Source of the DNA: Vreelandella arcis
Lineage (GTDB): Bacteria > Pseudomonadota > Gammaproteobacteria > Pseudomonadales > Halomonadaceae
Direction of reading: 5' to 3'
Length of the DNA stretch: 64,000 nt
Assembly (NCBI RefSeq): GCF_900103865.1
Contig: NZ_FNII01000009.1
Span: forward strand, 62,001 to 126,000
Shown: positions 21,519-28,484 of the stretch, piece after piece
Layout: each line of letters starts with the position of its first letter
Position numbering within the stretch: position 1 is the stretch's first letter
Program-made: the position numbers and the translations under genes
The notes under the pieces: model-generated
What the model was told of the DNA's origin: nothing
Databases searched by the model: none
Seen by the model: the letters and a program-made list of their open reading frames with translations, nothing else

Positions 21519-22139
21519 ATGGAAGATGATTTTGAAGTTGAGAGACACCAGCAATACCGCACCGAAATACCGCCACAATCGGGGCGAGGCTTCCGAGTGC
21601 AGAAGGGTGAATGCTTGCGTGTGATTGACCCCGAGGGCCAACAGGTTGCTGACTTGTGGGCGTTCGTCGTGAGCAGCGATGGAGTCGATTGGCTTAGCAC
21701 CTCGCAAACACGGGACATTACAGAACGAATGTTTCCTGTTCCTGGCAAGAGCTTTTACAGCGAACAGGCTAACCAGGTCTTGACGCTCATCGAAGACAAC
21801 TCACCCTGTCCCCACGATATGCTTTTTCCTGCATGCAACCGTGGGCTTTATGAGCGCGCCGGTTTCCGGAGCCACCCGAACTGTCGAGATAACCTCCTGG
21901 GTATCCTGTCCAAAGCTGGTATTTCCCTCCCGATTGTTCCTGACCCGGTCAATCTGTTCCAGCGATCCGAGCCGCAACCCGACGGTCGGCTTGAAGTGAT
22001 TGCATCAGACAATCCCCCCGGTGGAAACGTGCTGCTGCGAGCCGATGCTGATTTATTTGTCGTGATCACGGCCTGTTCCGTGGACTATCATCCAACAAAC
22101 GGTGGGTGCTGCACAGGCATCGTCGTAGAGCACCAGTGA
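21519..22139 (+). CDS. DUF1989, urea carboxylase-associated-like protein (cassette 3)
   Basis: 206 residues with the DUF1989 hallmarks: RGFRVQKGECLRVIDPEGQQVADL near the start, CPHDMLFPACNRGLY with conserved cysteines in the centre and CRDNLLGILSKAGI. Related proteins occur next to urea carboxylase/allophanate hydrolase, where they are thought to help degrade guanidine or urea derivatives. Here it stands alone as a cassette between two attC sites, so its substrate cannot be inferred from neighbours. GGAG lies nine bases before the ATG. Confidence 0.85.
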   Translation: MEDDFEVERHQQYRTEIPPQSGRGFRVQKGECLRVIDPEGQQVADLWAFVVSSDGVDWLSTSQTRDITERMFPVPGKSFYSEQANQVLTLIEDNSPCPHDMLFPACNRGLYERAGFRSHPNCRDNLLGILSKAGISLPIVPDPVNLFQRSEPQPDGRLEVIASDNPPGGNVLLRADADLFVVITACSVDYHPTNGGCCTGIVVEHQ

Positions 22140-22185
22140 CTTGTTGCAGAGTCGCGGAAGGTGAGGTGCTGACGGGGAGCCCTAC

Positions 22186-22258
22186 ACATAACCAAGCCAA
22201 GCACGGCGACAGCTTTTCCGTCGCCACTGCAACGCTGCGCGTGTTGGCGGCGTTATAC
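22186..22258 (+). other. attC site 3
   Basis: ACATAAC at the left, GCGTTATAC at the right, with an inner GGCGAC / GTCGCC hairpin around AGCTTTTCC. About 47 bases of untranslated sequence separate it from the DUF1989 stop. Confidence 0.75.
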
Positions 22259-22276
22259 CCCTACGAGGAGGGCCTT

Positions 22277-22645
22277 ATGCAAGGTACATTTACACAGCGA
22301 GTAGCCTTCTATGTCGAGGCGGAGTTATCGAGTGCCAGGGAGGCAAGCTCAGCAGGTGATCCTCAGCAAGAATTTAGTCATTTGGAGCGGGCGCATGTGC
22401 TTGGGCAGGAATCAACGTATTGGCACGTTAGGATCCATGTGCTGATGTTGGCATGGGCTATCCGCAATGGTTCAATCCGGGAAGCGCTGGGTCAGCTATT
22501 TCGTATTGTTGGCGCTGCGACTAAAACCGCTTTTGGCCTAGTGCCGCAAGGTAATACCGGCGGCGCAAATGTCAGTTCTTTTAAAAAAATGCCTATTAAT
22601 AAGGACTTGGCCGCCTTGATTCAAAAGGCCAAGGCCGGTGTATAA
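22277..22645 (+). CDS. DUF3703 protein (cassette 4)
   Basis: 122 residues from ATG 22277, preceded by GAGGAGGG at five bases, an excellent ribosome-binding site that decides this start against longer frames. Contains HLERAHVLGQ, HVRIHVLMLAWA and the C-terminal VPQGNTGGANVSSFKKMPI, the DUF3703 signature. The family is often found near metal or stress genes and in mobile elements; function unknown. The TAA overlaps the left core of attC 4. Confidence 0.85.
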   Translation: MQGTFTQRVAFYVEAELSSAREASSAGDPQQEFSHLERAHVLGQESTYWHVRIHVLMLAWAIRNGSIREALGQLFRIVGAATKTAFGLVPQGNTGGANVSSFKKMPINKDLAALIQKAKAGV

Positions 22646-22717
22646 CCATACGCGTCACGCGGATGCCCTTTACGCCGCTCGGCTCTGTAAAGGTCACCGG
22701 TGCGCTCTGCGTTACAT
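22639..22717 (+). other. attC site 4
   Basis: TATAAC at 22641 and GCGTTACAT at 22710. Arms GCGTCACGCGG and CCGGTGCGC pair imperfectly, and CCTTTAC / GTAAAGG forms a clear inner stem. Confidence 0.78.
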
Positions 22718-22732
22718 TTTTCTGGAGAGTAT

Positions 22733-23206
22733 GTGATTAACCGAATAGAAAATTGGATTGATGAAACCAATCGTGAATATCAATCCCAGCGCTATTCGTG
22801 CTCAACGTTTGAGGCTTCATTTAGTGGTTTCTATCCGCCTCACTTTTTGAGGGGGTCGTATTTTGTGGTTGTGGAGGATATCCCTAAGCCTAATTTCCCC
22901 GAACTGCGCCAAATGGGACTCGGTGATTTTATTGATATGCCTGTGAACGGCATTACCTACAAGAACACCTACTATGTAGTCCCAAAGCAGGCAAGTACTC
23001 TTCGGCTGCACTTTCATGAGCTCGTTCATGTAGTTCAGTGGAGCATACTCGGTGCAGAGGGTTTCATAAGTCGGTACATAAACGAGATTCAAAGCTTTGG
23101 TTATAACTCCGCTCCGTTAGAGAAAATGGCTTATTTCCTGGATGACCACTATCATTCTGGAGGTTCACCCCTGGATGTGCCAAGCTATGTGGAATCCAAA
23201 ATGTAA
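22733..23206 (+). CDS. HExxH putative zinc metallopeptidase-like protein (cassette 5)
   Basis: 157 residues from GTG 22733, with GGAGAG at 22725; the only ATG nearby is out of frame and meets TGA at once. No signal peptide or membrane helix. The single recognisable motif is LHFHELVHVVQW (about residue 93), a gluzincin-like HExxH in which a downstream acidic residue (NEIQSFGY or PLEKMAYFLDD) could be the third ligand. The PLEKMAYFLDDHY stretch resembles the region after HExxH in other small predicted peptidases. Substrate unknown. It ends inside attC 5. Confidence 0.65.
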   Translation: MINRIENWIDETNREYQSQRYSCSTFEASFSGFYPPHFLRGSYFVVVEDIPKPNFPELRQMGLGDFIDMPVNGITYKNTYYVVPKQASTLRLHFHELVHVVQWSILGAEGFISRYINEIQSFGYNSAPLEKMAYFLDDHYHSGGSPLDVPSYVESKM

Positions 23207-23260
23207 CAAGCGCGTTAAATGCGACACTCGTACCTCGCGCGCTTTACGCGGGCGTTATAT
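23201..23260 (+). other. attC site 5
   Basis: Short site of 60 bases: TGTAACAAGCGCGTTAAATGCG on the left, CGCGCTTTACGCGGGCGTTAT on the right; the arms pair as CGCGTTAA-TGCG with CGCxxTTxxCGCG. Overlaps the stop codon of the HExxH gene. Confidence 0.85.
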
Positions 23261-23272
23261 TTAAGGGAACTG

Positions 23273-23833
23273 ATGAACCGAGTCTATCTTGACAACAATG
23301 TGTGGGATTTCGCCTATCAAAATTATGTTGATTTGACGGCCTATTTTCCTCGTGATAAGTTCGCTCTAGCGATCAGTAAGCATGGTCGCTTTGAAATAAA
23401 TCAGATGCCTGATAAGCCATGCACGGTCGGGCTCAAGAAATACATCTTCTCACTCCTCGGTAGCGATATAGAGGAAGTCCACACCTTTGGCTTCAAAGAT
23501 CCGCGTTATCCAGATGATGAGCAGCGATCCTCAGGATTTGGTGCGGGTGGCTTTAGTTCCGTTTTTGAGAACAATGAACGGAAAAGGTTGAACGCCCTGT
23601 TTGGTGGGCAGGGAAAAAGGAAAGATGCCTTGATTCTTAACAAACAAGAGGCCGATATCGAGCTTGGAGCACTGTCCGTGCACAATTACGTCCTGACACT
23701 CGACAAAAAGCCAGGGCCACTCAAAAGTGCCAGTGAAAATGGTGGTAAAGTCATTTTCCTTAACGAGCTTTCGTCATCACTTGATCCAAGTGTTCTACAG
23801 CAGGCCGCAGATCAAATTGACGGAAAAATATAA
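23273..23833 (+). CDS. PIN-like domain protein (cassette 6)
   Basis: 186 residues from ATG 23273 with AAGGGA at seven bases. The start MNRVYLDNNVWDFAY is typical of PIN-like nucleases, where Asp7 would be the first metal ligand; NKQEADIELGALSVHNYVLTLD (about 123-144) looks like the later acid-bearing helix and strand. PIN proteins are often RNases and toxin components, but no antitoxin is adjacent in this cassette. Assignment is by motif, not by a firm family match. Ends inside attC 6. Confidence 0.6.
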   Translation: MNRVYLDNNVWDFAYQNYVDLTAYFPRDKFALAISKHGRFEINQMPDKPCTVGLKKYIFSLLGSDIEEVHTFGFKDPRYPDDEQRSSGFGAGGFSSVFENNERKRLNALFGGQGKRKDALILNKQEADIELGALSVHNYVLTLDKKPGPLKSASENGGKVIFLNELSSSLDPSVLQQAADQIDGKI

Positions 23834-23905
23834 CCATCCGCTGTTGCCGGACAATTTTTCCACCGCTTCGCGGTTCCAAAATTGCCGCAAAGCTTCGCGT
23901 TAGGC
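23827..23905 (+). other. attC site 6
   Basis: TATAAC left and GCGTTAGGC right. TTGCCGGACAATTTT pairs with AAAATTGCCGCAA, with one unpaired A on the left arm; CCGC/GCGG forms the tip. One of the cleanest sites in the array. Confidence 0.88.
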
Positions 23906-23920
23906 GGAAGGAGCTTTAGC

Positions 23921-24673
23921 ATCAAAGCATTATTGAAAAGTCTTTTGCCAGAAATGTTAGGAGCTACTTTCGCAGTTGTTCTTATGGCATTTGCGTATAT
24001 TTTGTTCTCTTTTTCATTGGAGGTAACCTCCTCTCCAGGCTTTTCAAAGTTAGCCGACAAGGTCGTGAATGGAGATGTCAGCTTATTACCTGTCACGGTT
24101 GTAGTGGCAATATTACTTTTTATAGTTAAAGAGGTGTTAGAGTTTTTCAAAAAGAGACGAGAGTCAAAGAGAAAGCTCTTTGCTTACAAATCATTAATTT
24201 CTGAAGAGTTAGAGTTGAATCTATGGGCATATAAAAGGTTACTCATGATTGTGAAAGACATAGAAAGTCAGGAAGAAGAGCATCCAAACGCTAATTATAC
24301 GCTTCTTATAAAAGAGTCTGGTCAAGAGTATATCCACGGATATGATGGCGATGATTTGATAGAGAGCTGCCCGATACCGATAGTACACGACAAATACTAC
24401 GAAAAGTTTATTGCCAGCATTGCTGAACTAGATTCTAACTTATTCGATCTTGCTCAATCATCATACGAAGAAGTACGAAATATGGCCCACGTTAGAAGTG
24501 GTTTAATTAAGGGACTTCTTGCCGAAGAAAATGATGAGCCCTTTCCGCATGACATAAGAAAGAGTGGATTTTTAGACTACGCGAAATTTGAATTGGCGGA
24601 TACATTTACGGCAATGAATGCACTCTACAAGGAGTGTACTGGCAATGAATTACAGCAGCACCGACTTAGATAA
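23921..24673 (+). CDS. two-helix membrane protein, unusual start (cassette 7)
   Basis: About 250 residues. A strong AAGGAG (23908-23913) points, with seven-base spacing, at ATC 23921 rather than at any ATG, GTG or TTG; TTG 23933 and ATG 23954 are in-frame alternatives. Two membrane helices (about 12-30 and 48-67) are followed by a basic stretch FFKKRRESKRK and a soluble, acidic C-terminal domain of about 170 residues. I do not recognise the family. Low GC compared with neighbours suggests a foreign origin, as usual for cassettes. Ends one base before attC 7. Confidence 0.6.
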   Translation: MKALLKSLLPEMLGATFAVVLMAFAYILFSFSLEVTSSPGFSKLADKVVNGDVSLLPVTVVVAILLFIVKEVLEFFKKRRESKRKLFAYKSLISEELELNLWAYKRLLMIVKDIESQEEEHPNANYTLLIKESGQEYIHGYDGDDLIESCPIPIVHDKYYEKFIASIAELDSNLFDLAQSSYEEVRNMAHVRSGLIKGLLAEENDEPFPHDIRKSGFLDYAKFELADTFTAMNALYKECTGNELQQHRLR

Positions 24674-24745
24674 GACTAACAAGCGCATGTTGTCGGACTG
24701 TTTTTCCGCTGCGCTTCAAACCAGCCGCAAATGCGGGCGTTATAT
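24674..24745 (+). other. attC site 7
   Basis: GACTAAC at the left and GCGTTATAT at the right. GCGCATGTTGTCGGACTG pairs with CAGCCGCAAATGCG, with an unpaired A; inner stem CCGCTGCGC/GCG. Confidence 0.86.
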
Positions 24746-24771
24746 CGATTTTGGCGTTCGAGTAAGCACTT

Positions 24772-25161
24772 ATGATGAATGTGGAGCACCCGTTCTGGTT
24801 TAATCGTCGTTTTTTGCTCGTGCTAGCGATACTGATATGTGTTGCTTCTTTCTGTGCAACTGTATTTTGGGGTTATAGGGATGACCTATTTGCCAGCGCA
24901 GGTGCAGTAGTCACCATTTGCGGTATTTTCTTGAACATAAAACACACGATGGCATTTCATCTCAAAATACCTTTGATCGACAAATATCACATCAAGGCGG
25001 GAGCTGGCCCAATGGGTACCAAGACTCTAAGCAAAGAGATGGAAAGCTGGGTCCTGGGAGTCCTTGCTGATGAGAAATATGGCGTTGGTTTCATGGTAGT
25101 CGGCACCGTGATTTGGGCTTACGGAACAGCTTTGGTACAGGAAGCTATGGGATGGATATAA
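24772..25161 (+). CDS. small membrane protein (cassette 8)
   Basis: 129 residues with ATG at 24772 or 24775 (tandem). Three hydrophobic helices: about 13-34, 40-56 and 104-123, with a polar middle loop (IDKYHIKAGAGPMGTKTLSKEME). No family recognised. The ribosome-binding site is weak (GAGTAAG). Lies between attC 7 and attC 8, in the same orientation as all other cassettes. Its stop overlaps the attC 8 left core. Confidence 0.6.
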   Translation: MMNVEHPFWFNRRFLLVLAILICVASFCATVFWGYRDDLFASAGAVVTICGIFLNIKHTMAFHLKIPLIDKYHIKAGAGPMGTKTLSKEMESWVLGVLADEKYGVGFMVVGTVIWAYGTALVQEAMGWI

Positions 25162-25240
25162 CCAGTTGTTGTAGGTTGTTCCGGCCTATGGCCTCCACCG
25201 GACGCCCCTGGCGGGGCGCCGCTAAACAAAAGCGTTAGGC
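25156..25240 (+). other. attC site 8
   Basis: TATAAC at 25157 and GCGTTAGGC at 25232; left TTGTTGTAGG pairs loosely with CTAAACAAAAG, and the centre folds as GGCCTATGGCC and GGCGCCCC repeats. Confidence 0.78.
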
Positions 25241-25259
25241 ACATTTGTTGGAGAATAAA

Positions 25260-25658
25260 ATGGAAGACGAATGTCCATACCCAGATGAAGTAGTGACATT
25301 TTACTGTGCAACGGGTAGGGCAGTTTTTTATCTAAGAGATCAAAAGTGGTTCTATCATTATGATGGTACCCCATTAGCATATCTCCATAATAATCAGTAT
25401 GTTGTTTCTTTTTCCGGTCGATATTTAGGCTGGGTTCACAATGGTAGTGTTTATTCATTTCTAGATGGCACATGTGCTTTTTTTACCAAATATTCCTCAG
25501 GTGGGCCTTCTCGCCCTTCGAGACAGTCAAGGCCTTCTCGCGGGTCAAGACAATCCCGCCCTTCAAGATCATCAAAAGAGTCCAGGCCCTCAAAACCAAG
25601 TAGAAAAAGCAGTTGGTCAGCCAATAGCGACGAATCGTTTTTCCCAGACTATGAGTGA
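25260..25658 (+). CDS. beta-flower fold protein with Arg/Pro/Ser-rich tail (cassette 9)
   Basis: 132 residues from ATG 25260; TTGGAG lies just upstream. Residues 1-75 have the short repeat pattern AVFYLRDQKWFYHYDGTPLA, YVVSFSGRYLGWVHNGSVYS, typical of small 4-fold beta-flower proteins. The tail (about 79-117) is low complexity: repeated SRPSRQSRPSR-type units, strongly basic, perhaps nucleic-acid or surface binding. The protein ends acidic (SDESFFPDYE). Function unknown; tail composition is unlike its neighbours. Confidence 0.68.
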   Translation: MEDECPYPDEVVTFYCATGRAVFYLRDQKWFYHYDGTPLAYLHNNQYVVSFSGRYLGWVHNGSVYSFLDGTCAFFTKYSSGGPSRPSRQSRPSRGSRQSRPSRSSKESRPSKPSRKSSWSANSDESFFPDYE

Positions 25659-25659
25659 T

Positions 25660-25748
25660 ATGCCTAACCAGTGCATTAAGTTTGTTTCGGCCCAAATAGG
25701 CCTCCACCGGACGGCCTTGTCAGGCCGCCGCTTATGCAGGCGTTAAGC
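25660..25748 (+). other. attC site 9
   Basis: GCCTAAC at 25662 and GCGTTAAGC at 25740. CAGTGCATTAAG pairs with CTTATGCAGG; the centre holds AATAGGCCT and GGCCTTGTCAGGCC hairpins. Confidence 0.83.
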
Positions 25749-25752
25749 TCTG

Positions 25753-25781
25753 TTGTTGCGTGATGCGCAACATGCTAAGAT
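25753..25781 (+). promoter_or_regulatory. higBA promoter with overlapping palindromic operator
   Basis: -35 TTGTTG (25753-25758) and -10 TAAGAT (25776-25781) at 17-bp spacing. The perfect inverted repeat TGTTGCG-TGATG-CGCAACA (25754-25772) covers the spacer, the expected place for the HigA antitoxin to bind and repress. This is the only clear promoter inside the array. Confidence 0.65.
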
Positions 25782-25787
25782 CTCCCC

Positions 25788-26066
25788 ATGATTAAATCAT
25801 TCCGTCACAAAGGACTGAAGCGGTTTTACTCGACTGGCAACACGTCAGGCATACAGCCTGACCACGCCAAGAAGCTGCGCATGCAGCTGGCTGCCCTGGA
25901 TACAGCGACTTCGGTGGAAGACATGGACATCCCCGGTTTTCGGCTTCATCTATTGAAGGGTAAAGACAAAGGGCGGTGGTCGATTCGGGTGAACGGAAAC
26001 TGGCGCATGACGTTCGAATTTCAGGACGGCAACGCCTACATTCTTGATTATGAGGATTATCACTGA
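25788..26066 (+). CDS. higB: HigB-type toxin, RelE superfamily (cassette 10)
   Basis: 92 residues starting [17 protein letters not shown], the family-typical N-terminus, with [24 protein letters not shown] carrying the conserved basic residues of the ribosome-dependent mRNA endonuclease. The toxin gene precedes the antitoxin gene, the order of higBA. Its TGA/ATG junction overlaps higA by one base. Toxin-antitoxin cassettes are known to stabilise integron arrays by punishing loss. Expression is probably controlled through the palindromic operator upstream. Confidence 0.92.
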   Translation: MIKSFRHKGLKRFYSTGNTSGIQPDHAKKLRMQLAALDTATSVEDMDIPGFRLHLLKGKDKGRWSIRVNGNWRMTFEFQDGNAYILDYEDYH

Positions 26067-26359
26067 TGACTATGCATAATCCCCCACATCCCGGTGAGTT
26101 CATCCGAGAGGTTTACTTGGAGCCTTTCGGTATCAGCTCCCGCCAGCTTGCGTCCAACCTGGGCGTCTCGCCCTCTACGTTGTCTCGGCTTCTCAAAGGG
26201 GCTAGTGGTATTAGCCCGGAAATGTCCTTGCGGCTATCCAAGGTTCTCGGTCGCACTCCTGAGAGCTGGTTGGCAATGCAGGATATGTACGATCTTTGGG
26301 TGGCCCGCAATACGGTCAACCTGGATGGCATTCATCCCCTGGACTTCGAAGCAGCTTAA
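26066..26359 (+). CDS. higA: HigA-type antitoxin, XRE family (cassette 10)
   Basis: 97 residues. Starts [20 protein letters not shown], typical of HigA, then a helix-turn-helix (about 27-60: [20 protein letters not shown]) and [15 protein letters not shown]. It neutralises HigB and represses the operon. Overlap with higB by one base couples their translation. The stop TAA lies in the left core of the degenerate attC 10. Confidence 0.93.
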   Translation: MTMHNPPHPGEFIREVYLEPFGISSRQLASNLGVSPSTLSRLLKGASGISPEMSLRLSKVLGRTPESWLAMQDMYDLWVARNTVNLDGIHPLDFEAA

Positions 26360-26425
26360 CCAGTGGCTGTTGTCCGACGCGCCTACGCTAGCGCTCCGGC
26401 ACGCCGCAAAGCCATGGCGCACAAA
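26352..26425 (+). other. attC site 10, degenerate right core
   Basis: GCTTAAC left; GTGGCTGTTGTCCGACG pairs with CGCCGCAAAGCCATGG as in the others. But the right core reads GCGCACA where GCGTTAG is expected, so the GTT needed for recombination is gone and the array ends here. Confidence 0.72.
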
Positions 26426-26430
26426 AATAT

Positions 26431-26566
26431 GACCCATAAAGATTGCTCTCATAGCCATCGACATGCAGCGCGGCATGAAAGGATCCGATGCAGGAGCGAG
26501 TAACAAGGCTGGCACCGCGATTGATAAGATTCGCGAAGCCGGTGCGGTCATAAAGGGCAATGCATG
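26431..26566 (+). pseudogene. frameshifted remnant resembling the N-terminus of an isochorismatase-like hydrolase
   Basis: The frame KIALIAIDMQRGMKGSDAG looks like the conserved start ALIVIDMQ of cysteine hydrolases of the isochorismatase family. It has no start in its own frame, but deleting one A after ATGACCCATAA (26431) gives MTHKIALIAIDMQ. Only about 45 residues remain before TGA. Probably the leftover of a lost cassette or flanking gene. Weak but specific. Confidence 0.4.
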
Positions 26567-26669
26567 AACCAAAGCTCTTTTTCAGTCTACACTTTCAATA
26601 TTTGCCGCAGTCACCAAGGTTCAGCAACACTAGAGCCTGCATGATACGTGGCAATAGACGGAGGAGCCT

Positions 26670-27212
26670 ATGAGCGACAACCGCATCAGCGTGCAGTGCG
26701 TGGTGGGTGATATTGCCCAGCAGCCCGATGTCGATGCCGTGGTCAATGCTGCCAATGCGCAATTGAGAACCGGCGGTGGCGTCGCCGGGGCGCTTCATCG
26801 CGCTGCCGGGCCAGGCTTGGCGGAAGAAGGGCGGCCTATGGCGCCTATCTCCCCGGGCCAGGCGGTACTTACAGGCGGCCATGATCTGCCTAACCGGTGG
26901 GTGATTCATTGTCTGGGCCCGGTGTATGGCGTGGATAAGCCCGAGGATCAGTTGCTGGCAGACTGCTACCGCAATGTGCTGACACTGGCTGACGAGCACG
27001 GCATTGAGCGGCTGGCCTTTCCGGCGCTCTCCACTGGCGCCTTTGGCTACCCGGTGGAGCAGGCCGCACAAGTATGCGCGACGACCCTTGAAGCCATACT
27101 GCCCACCTTGCACAAAGTGCGCCTGATCCGCGTTGTTTTATTCGATGAAGCTGCCCGGCAAACACTCCACGAAGCATTATCTCAACGCTTGACCATCGAT
27201 CCAGCGGGCTAG
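26670..27212 (+). CDS. macro domain protein, O-acetyl-ADP-ribose deacetylase-like
   Basis: 180 residues, a single macro domain: VVGDIAQQPDVDAVVNAANAQL (ADP-ribose-binding Asp and Asn), GGGVAGALHRAAG, and LSTGAFGYPVEQAA. This is the YmdB-like group that removes ADP-ribose or deacetylates O-acetyl-ADP-ribose. GGAGG lies nine bases before the ATG. Lies just outside the cassette array and has no attC; ordinary accessory gene. Confidence 0.9.
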   Translation: MSDNRISVQCVVGDIAQQPDVDAVVNAANAQLRTGGGVAGALHRAAGPGLAEEGRPMAPISPGQAVLTGGHDLPNRWVIHCLGPVYGVDKPEDQLLADCYRNVLTLADEHGIERLAFPALSTGAFGYPVEQAAQVCATTLEAILPTLHKVRLIRVVLFDEAARQTLHEALSQRLTIDPAG

Positions 27213-27289
27213 CAGCTGCGTTTCCTCCCTTATTGAGACGGCAGTGGGGGGCATCAGAGTTGATGTAAGCACAACTGAAGGAGACCAAG

Positions 27290-27709
27290 ATGGCATCTAT
27301 CACACAGCGTCAGGGGGCCTGCCTGTGCGGTCTGGTCAGCGTCACTGTTACCACCAACAGCAACCATGTCGGCGTTTGTCACTGCTCAATGTGTCGAAAG
27401 TGGGGTGGTGGCCCTATGTTTGCGGTTGAGTTTGCCGGTGATGTGGACTTCCAAGGCACAGAGCATATATCCACCTTTAGTTCCTCAGAATGGGCCGAAC
27501 GTGGTTTCTGCCAGCGGTGTGGCACTCATCTCTTCTATCGCTTAAAGCAGGATGGTCATTACGCGCTTCCCGTTGGTCTTCTTGATGGCTCGGATGATTG
27601 GCAAATAACCGAGCAAATATTCATCGACCAAAAGCCACGCTACTATTCGCTAGCAGAAAAAACCAAGCAGCTGACCGGCGAAGAAGTGTTCGCTCAGTAT
27701 GGTGGATAA
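27290..27709 (+). CDS. GFA (CENP-V/Gfa) family protein
   Basis: 139 residues with zinc ligands CLCG (about 12-15), CHCSMCRKWGGG (about 31-42) and CQRCGTHLFYR. Members are related to glutathione-dependent formaldehyde-activating enzyme but most have no proven activity. AAGGAGA lies eight bases upstream of the ATG. Monocistronic, followed by the OsmC gene after 67 bases. Confidence 0.88.
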   Translation: MASITQRQGACLCGLVSVTVTTNSNHVGVCHCSMCRKWGGGPMFAVEFAGDVDFQGTEHISTFSSSEWAERGFCQRCGTHLFYRLKQDGHYALPVGLLDGSDDWQITEQIFIDQKPRYYSLAEKTKQLTGEEVFAQYGG

Positions 27710-27776
27710 AGGCCGATCGACGGGTGCGTCTCCGTTTAAGCGATGAGGCGGGTCATTTCTGAAGAGGGAAGCATCA

Positions 27777-28253
27777 ATGTCAGAAAAAGGTCGGCACGAT
27801 TATGCCGCTACCGTTGTCTGGACGGGGAATTCAGGCGAAGGTACCAAACATTATCGCGCCTTCTCGCGTGACCACGAGATAACGTGCGCCAGTAAACCGA
27901 CAGTATTCGGATCGGCAGATCCCGCATTCCTGGGCGACTCGTCCCGTTATAACCCGGAAGAGCTATTGCTAAGCTCGCTCTCGGCATGCCATATGCTTTG
28001 GTATCTGCATCTGTGTGCCAACGCTGGCATTACGGTAACGGAGTATATAGACAACGCCACAGGGCGAATGATTGAGACGACCAATGGCAGTGGCTATTTC
28101 GAGAGCGTAACGCTGAAGCCAAGCATCCGAATAGGGGCGGCTGACGATAGCGAGCTTGCCAAATCTCTCCACGATAAAGCGCATTCGTTCTGCTTTATTG
28201 CCAATTCCGTCAATTTTGACGTCGGATGTGAGCCTGAGGTTCTTGCTGGATAA
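27777..28253 (+). CDS. OsmC family protein
   Basis: 158 residues. The two cysteines expected for a thiol-dependent peroxidase appear in LLLSSLSACHMLWYLHLCA and SFCFIANSV. The conserved NPEELLLSSLSACH motif fixes the family. Such proteins reduce organic peroxides in the cytoplasm; the exact subfamily is uncertain. GAAGAGGGAAG precedes the ATG. Confidence 0.88.
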   Translation: MSEKGRHDYAATVVWTGNSGEGTKHYRAFSRDHEITCASKPTVFGSADPAFLGDSSRYNPEELLLSSLSACHMLWYLHLCANAGITVTEYIDNATGRMIETTNGSGYFESVTLKPSIRIGAADDSELAKSLHDKAHSFCFIANSVNFDVGCEPEVLAG

Positions 28254-28286
28254 TAAACTTGCCTAATAAGTGCAGGTATTAGTCTC

Positions 28287-28405
28287 TGTCGGAAAACTGG
28301 CTGCGCTCGACCATACTGCGTTAAAAATCGGCTCGTGCGCGAGTCCGATCCGTCTTTTCGCCGATTTTTGCCTTGTCTGGCCTTCGCTCACCGACTTCTC
28401 AGACA
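28287..28405. repeat. intergenic palindromic repeat
   Basis: AAAAATCGGC (28323-28332) and GCCGATTTTT (28360-28369) pair as a long stem around CTCGTGCGCGAG. Outer parts GTCGGAAAACTGGC and CCGACTTCTCAGAC add partial pairing. I believe similar sequences are frequent between genes in Halomonas genomes, but this is memory only. It occupies most of the 231-base gap between osmC and the next gene. Confidence 0.55.
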
Positions 28406-28484
28406 AAGCCTACGGGTATGAACATAGCCTTGCGTAGGATGTGTAAAAGCTGAAGAGCATCGTATCAAGCAAGTAGGAGGCCAC

